From an uncultured Eubacteriales bacterium (GTDB lineage: Bacteria > Bacillota > Clostridia > Oscillospirales > Acutalibacteraceae): DNA of 61,319 nucleotides. This document shows positions 59,863 to 61,319 of this stretch, piece by piece. How positions within the stretch are numbered: the stretch's first letter is position 1; every line of letters starts with the position of its first letter. The stretch covers positions 1 through 61,319 of the forward strand of contig ONID01000015.1 in assembly GCA_900317765.1 (NCBI GenBank). The letters run 5' to 3'. Below the pieces are notes generated by a model that worked only from the letters and a program-made list of their open reading frames with translations, did not search any database and was not told where the DNA came from. The position numbers and the translations under genes are program-made.

Positions 59863-60234
59863 ATGAGCGACAAGTTGACCAAAAAGGACGACAAAAAAAT
59901 CGCTAAGGACACAGGCAAAAAAGCCGCTTCCAAGAAGGATTCGTCCAAGAAGAAGGCAAATCCCATCAAATCGATGGGCAAGTTCGTTCGTGAATACAAG
60001 AGCGAACTCAAGAAAATATCCTGGCCGAGTGCAAAGGACACCACCAGAAACGCAGCCATCACTCTTGCAGCCATCGCAGTGGTCGGCGTGTTCATCTGGG
60101 TGTTGGATTTCGGACTGAGCGAGATCAGAGATCTCGGTCTCAAGAAGATTCCCGAGTGGTCTGCTTCCGCCAAGCAGGACGATGTTACTTCGCCTTCGGA
60201 TGTAATTGTGACACCGAGCGATACAGCTGAATAA
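59863..60234 (+). CDS. secE: Preprotein translocase subunit SecE
   Basis: 123 residues. SecE core: FVREYKSELKKISWPSAKDT then a single transmembrane helix (about 64-82, AAITLAAIAVVGVFIWVLDF). The Lys-rich N-terminal extension of about 35 residues and the tail of 20 residues are longer than in most Firmicutes (about 60-75 residues). Stabilises SecY at the membrane. GGGAGGA precedes ATG 59863. Confidence 0.94.
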   Translation: MSDKLTKKDDKKIAKDTGKKAASKKDSSKKKANPIKSMGKFVREYKSELKKISWPSAKDTTRNAAITLAAIAVVGVFIWVLDFGLSEIRDLGLKKIPEWSASAKQDDVTSPSDVIVTPSDTAE

Positions 60235-60324
60235 TGAAGGTTCAGCGCAGACATTCACACAGGCAGAACCGAAGGGCTGCCTCACAGAGCCCAAGGGCTG
60301 TCTCACGATGGGAGTGAAAGCAAT

Positions 60325-60906
60325 ATGTCAGATACAACAGGCGTTTCGGGTTCCGCGCATTGGTATGTGATCCATACCTATGCAGGCTATGAAAACAAGG
60401 TCGCCTCCGACCTGATGACGATAGTGGAAAACCGTAAGCTCCAGGACATGATCATGGATGTCAAGATTCCCACCGAAACTGTCAAAGAGACCGTTACGGT
60501 CAAAAAGGACGGAGTGGAGCAGCAGGTTGAGCGTGAAGTGGAACACAAGCTCTTCCCGGGCTATGTGCTTGTAAAGATGGTTATGACCAACGAAACATGG
60601 TTCATTGTCCGCAACACACGTGGATGCACCGGATTTGTCGGTCATGATTCCAAGCTTGTTCCCGACTCCAAGCCGGTTCCTCTCACGGATGAAGAGGCGG
60701 CTAAGTGGGGCGTAGAGATGAAATCCGAAAGATTTGCCTTTGAAGTGGGCGAGGAAGTCAAGGTTGTGGACGGCTCCATGTCCGGACACAAGGCTGTTGT
60801 CAATTCCATCGACCACGAGGCGAAGACCGCTACCATTACACTGGATATGTTCGGCAGGAAGGTTGACGCAGAGGTTGATCTCTCCAGTGTGGTTCCGCTC
60901 AACTGA
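60325..60906 (+). CDS. nusG: Transcription termination/antitermination protein NusG
   Basis: 193 residues. NGN domain (HWYVIHTYAGYENKVASDL, LFPGYVLVKM, WFIVRNTRGCTGFVG) and a C-terminal KOW domain (FEVGEEVKVVDGSMSGHKAV). It links RNA polymerase to ribosome and Rho. An N-terminal GVSGSAH extension is slightly longer than usual. GGGAG lies before ATG 60325. The 90-nt gap before it contains a 14-nt direct repeat (60272-60285 and 60293-60306). Confidence 0.97.
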   Translation: MSDTTGVSGSAHWYVIHTYAGYENKVASDLMTIVENRKLQDMIMDVKIPTETVKETVTVKKDGVEQQVEREVEHKLFPGYVLVKMVMTNETWFIVRNTRGCTGFVGHDSKLVPDSKPVPLTDEEAAKWGVEMKSERFAFEVGEEVKVVDGSMSGHKAVVNSIDHEAKTATITLDMFGRKVDAEVDLSSVVPLN

Positions 60907-60946
60907 CAGGCTGAGCGTGTGCCCATCGGGCAGCAGAGGTTTTTTC

Positions 60947-61053
60947 TTAGGGAACTATGCACTATTTTTTCAGTCGTTTTAAGCTGATTAAGAATAGTTT
61001 ACTTCGGTGTTTCAGCGAGTAAAATGTATTAATTATTTCTGCATAGTTCCTAA
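60947..61053. repeat. 107-bp palindromic element between nusG and rplK
   Basis: Outer inverted repeat TTAGGGAACTATGCA (60947-60961) and TGCATAGTTCCTAA (61040-61053) with two inner hairpins: ACTATT...CAG/CTG...AATAGT (60961-60998) and TTTAC-TCG/CGA-GTAAA with one bulge (60998-61023). TA on both sides of GGGAACTATGCA...TGCATAGTTCC could be a target duplication, as for Tc1-mariner-like MITEs. Alternatively a three-way-junction leader RNA. Confidence 0.65.
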
Positions 61054-61113
61054 AAAGGCGCCGGCGTTTTCCGGCGGCGGCATGCAAGACCGCACAAAAC
61101 TTGCGATAGAGGT

Positions 61114-61126
61114 TCGCTTTCAGCGA
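61114..61126 (+). other. Triloop hairpin in the rplK leader
   Basis: TCGCT-TTC-AGCGA (61114-61126), plus an upstream GC hairpin CGCCGG...CCGGCG near 61058-61077. Possible r-protein leader RNA; not assigned to a known class. Confidence 0.35.
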
Positions 61127-61205
61127 GCTTCTGTGGGAGAGACAGTAAATCTATTCCAAAATAAATGCTGTTTCGGTATCACCACATATTTGGAGGTGCT
61201 TTTAA

Positions 61206-61319
61206 ATGGCTCAGAAAGTAACAGGTTACATTAAACTTCAGATTCCGGCAGGCAAGGCAACACCCGCTCCCCCTGTTGGTCCTGCCCTTGGTCAGCACGG
61301 CGTGAACATCATGCAGTTC
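61206..61319 (+). CDS. rplK: 50S ribosomal protein L11 (partial, cut by window end)
   Basis: The first 38 codons are visible: [20 protein letters not shown] and then [12 protein letters not shown], the classic L11 start. GGAGGTG lies before ATG 61206. L11 forms the stalk base of the 50S ribosome together with the thiostrepton loop. It follows nusG by 299 nt in the usual nusG-rplK-rplA order. Confidence 0.97.
   Translation, partial: MAQKVTGYIKLQIPAGKATPAPPVGPALGQHGVNIMQF

Overview
The window reads as a chromosomal segment of a low-to-mid GC Gram-positive anaerobe of the class Clostridia, most likely Ruminococcaceae/Oscillospiraceae. This rests on the set of proteins: a Spo0A-type DNA-binding protein, MutS2, DegV proteins, ComF, YqzL/RecO next to Era, OadG/OadB sodium-pump subunits, a secreted alpha-amylase and many lipoproteins. 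AGGAGG-like ribosome binding sites and sigma-A promoters (TTGACA, 17 bp, TATAAT) are very clear, and starts at TTG and GTG are common. I cannot name the species from sequence alone.

Layout. 1-10.7 kb: the tail of a RecD2-like helicase, comF, a large leucine-rich-repeat surface protein, glyA, a Spo0A-like protein with a degenerate receiver, an AI-2E family membrane protein with a short N-terminus, a lipid kinase, alr and a DUF1292 protein. 10.7-21.7 kb: a VTC/DUF4956 pair, a three-gene ABC importer, a long palindromic element, a GH114-like lipoprotein, an S24-type repressor diverging from a small membrane protein, a secreted alpha-amylase, an SDR and a TSCPD protein. 21.8-33.3 kb: era, yqzL, a frameshifted recO, a GNAT protein, an Rpn-type nuclease, mutS2, a membrane protein, then on the minus strand an F420-ligase-like protein, DegV, MarR and a membrane-bound LuxR regulator. 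33.5-49.7 kb: a DUF1232 protein, a lipoprotein, a membrane PP2C phosphatase, a 1908-residue protein with exact 43-residue repeats, a YfhO protein, HAD, a VanX-like dipeptidase, a double Nudix protein, azlCD and mnmA. 49.7-61.3 kb: an orphan solute-binding lipoprotein, a PASTA pseudokinase, a second DegV, a membrane glycosyltransferase-like protein, oadB/oadG, a phosphodiester-glycosidase-type protein and the rpmG-secE-nusG-rplK run, cut by the window end.

How the parts relate. Housekeeping genes (glyA, alr, era, mutS2, mnmA, rpmG-secE-nusG-rplK) are interleaved with envelope and signalling genes. Three regulators (MarR, LuxR, S24 repressor) each have an inverted repeat at their own promoter, which suggests autoregulation. 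Ser/Thr phospho-signalling is represented by a PP2C phosphatase next to the giant repeat protein and by a separate PASTA protein whose kinase core has lost its catalytic residues.

The most unusual items are: the exact 43-residue repeat array beside the PP2C gene; the pseudokinase; the Spo0A homologue with Asn at the phosphoacceptor site; the recO frameshift; the TCTCA-N4-TGAGA sites between the S24 repressor and a small membrane protein; and three structured intergenic elements (15.3-15.5, 51.34-51.48 and 60.95-61.05 kb). No tRNA, rRNA, CRISPR array, complete insertion sequence or replication origin was seen.
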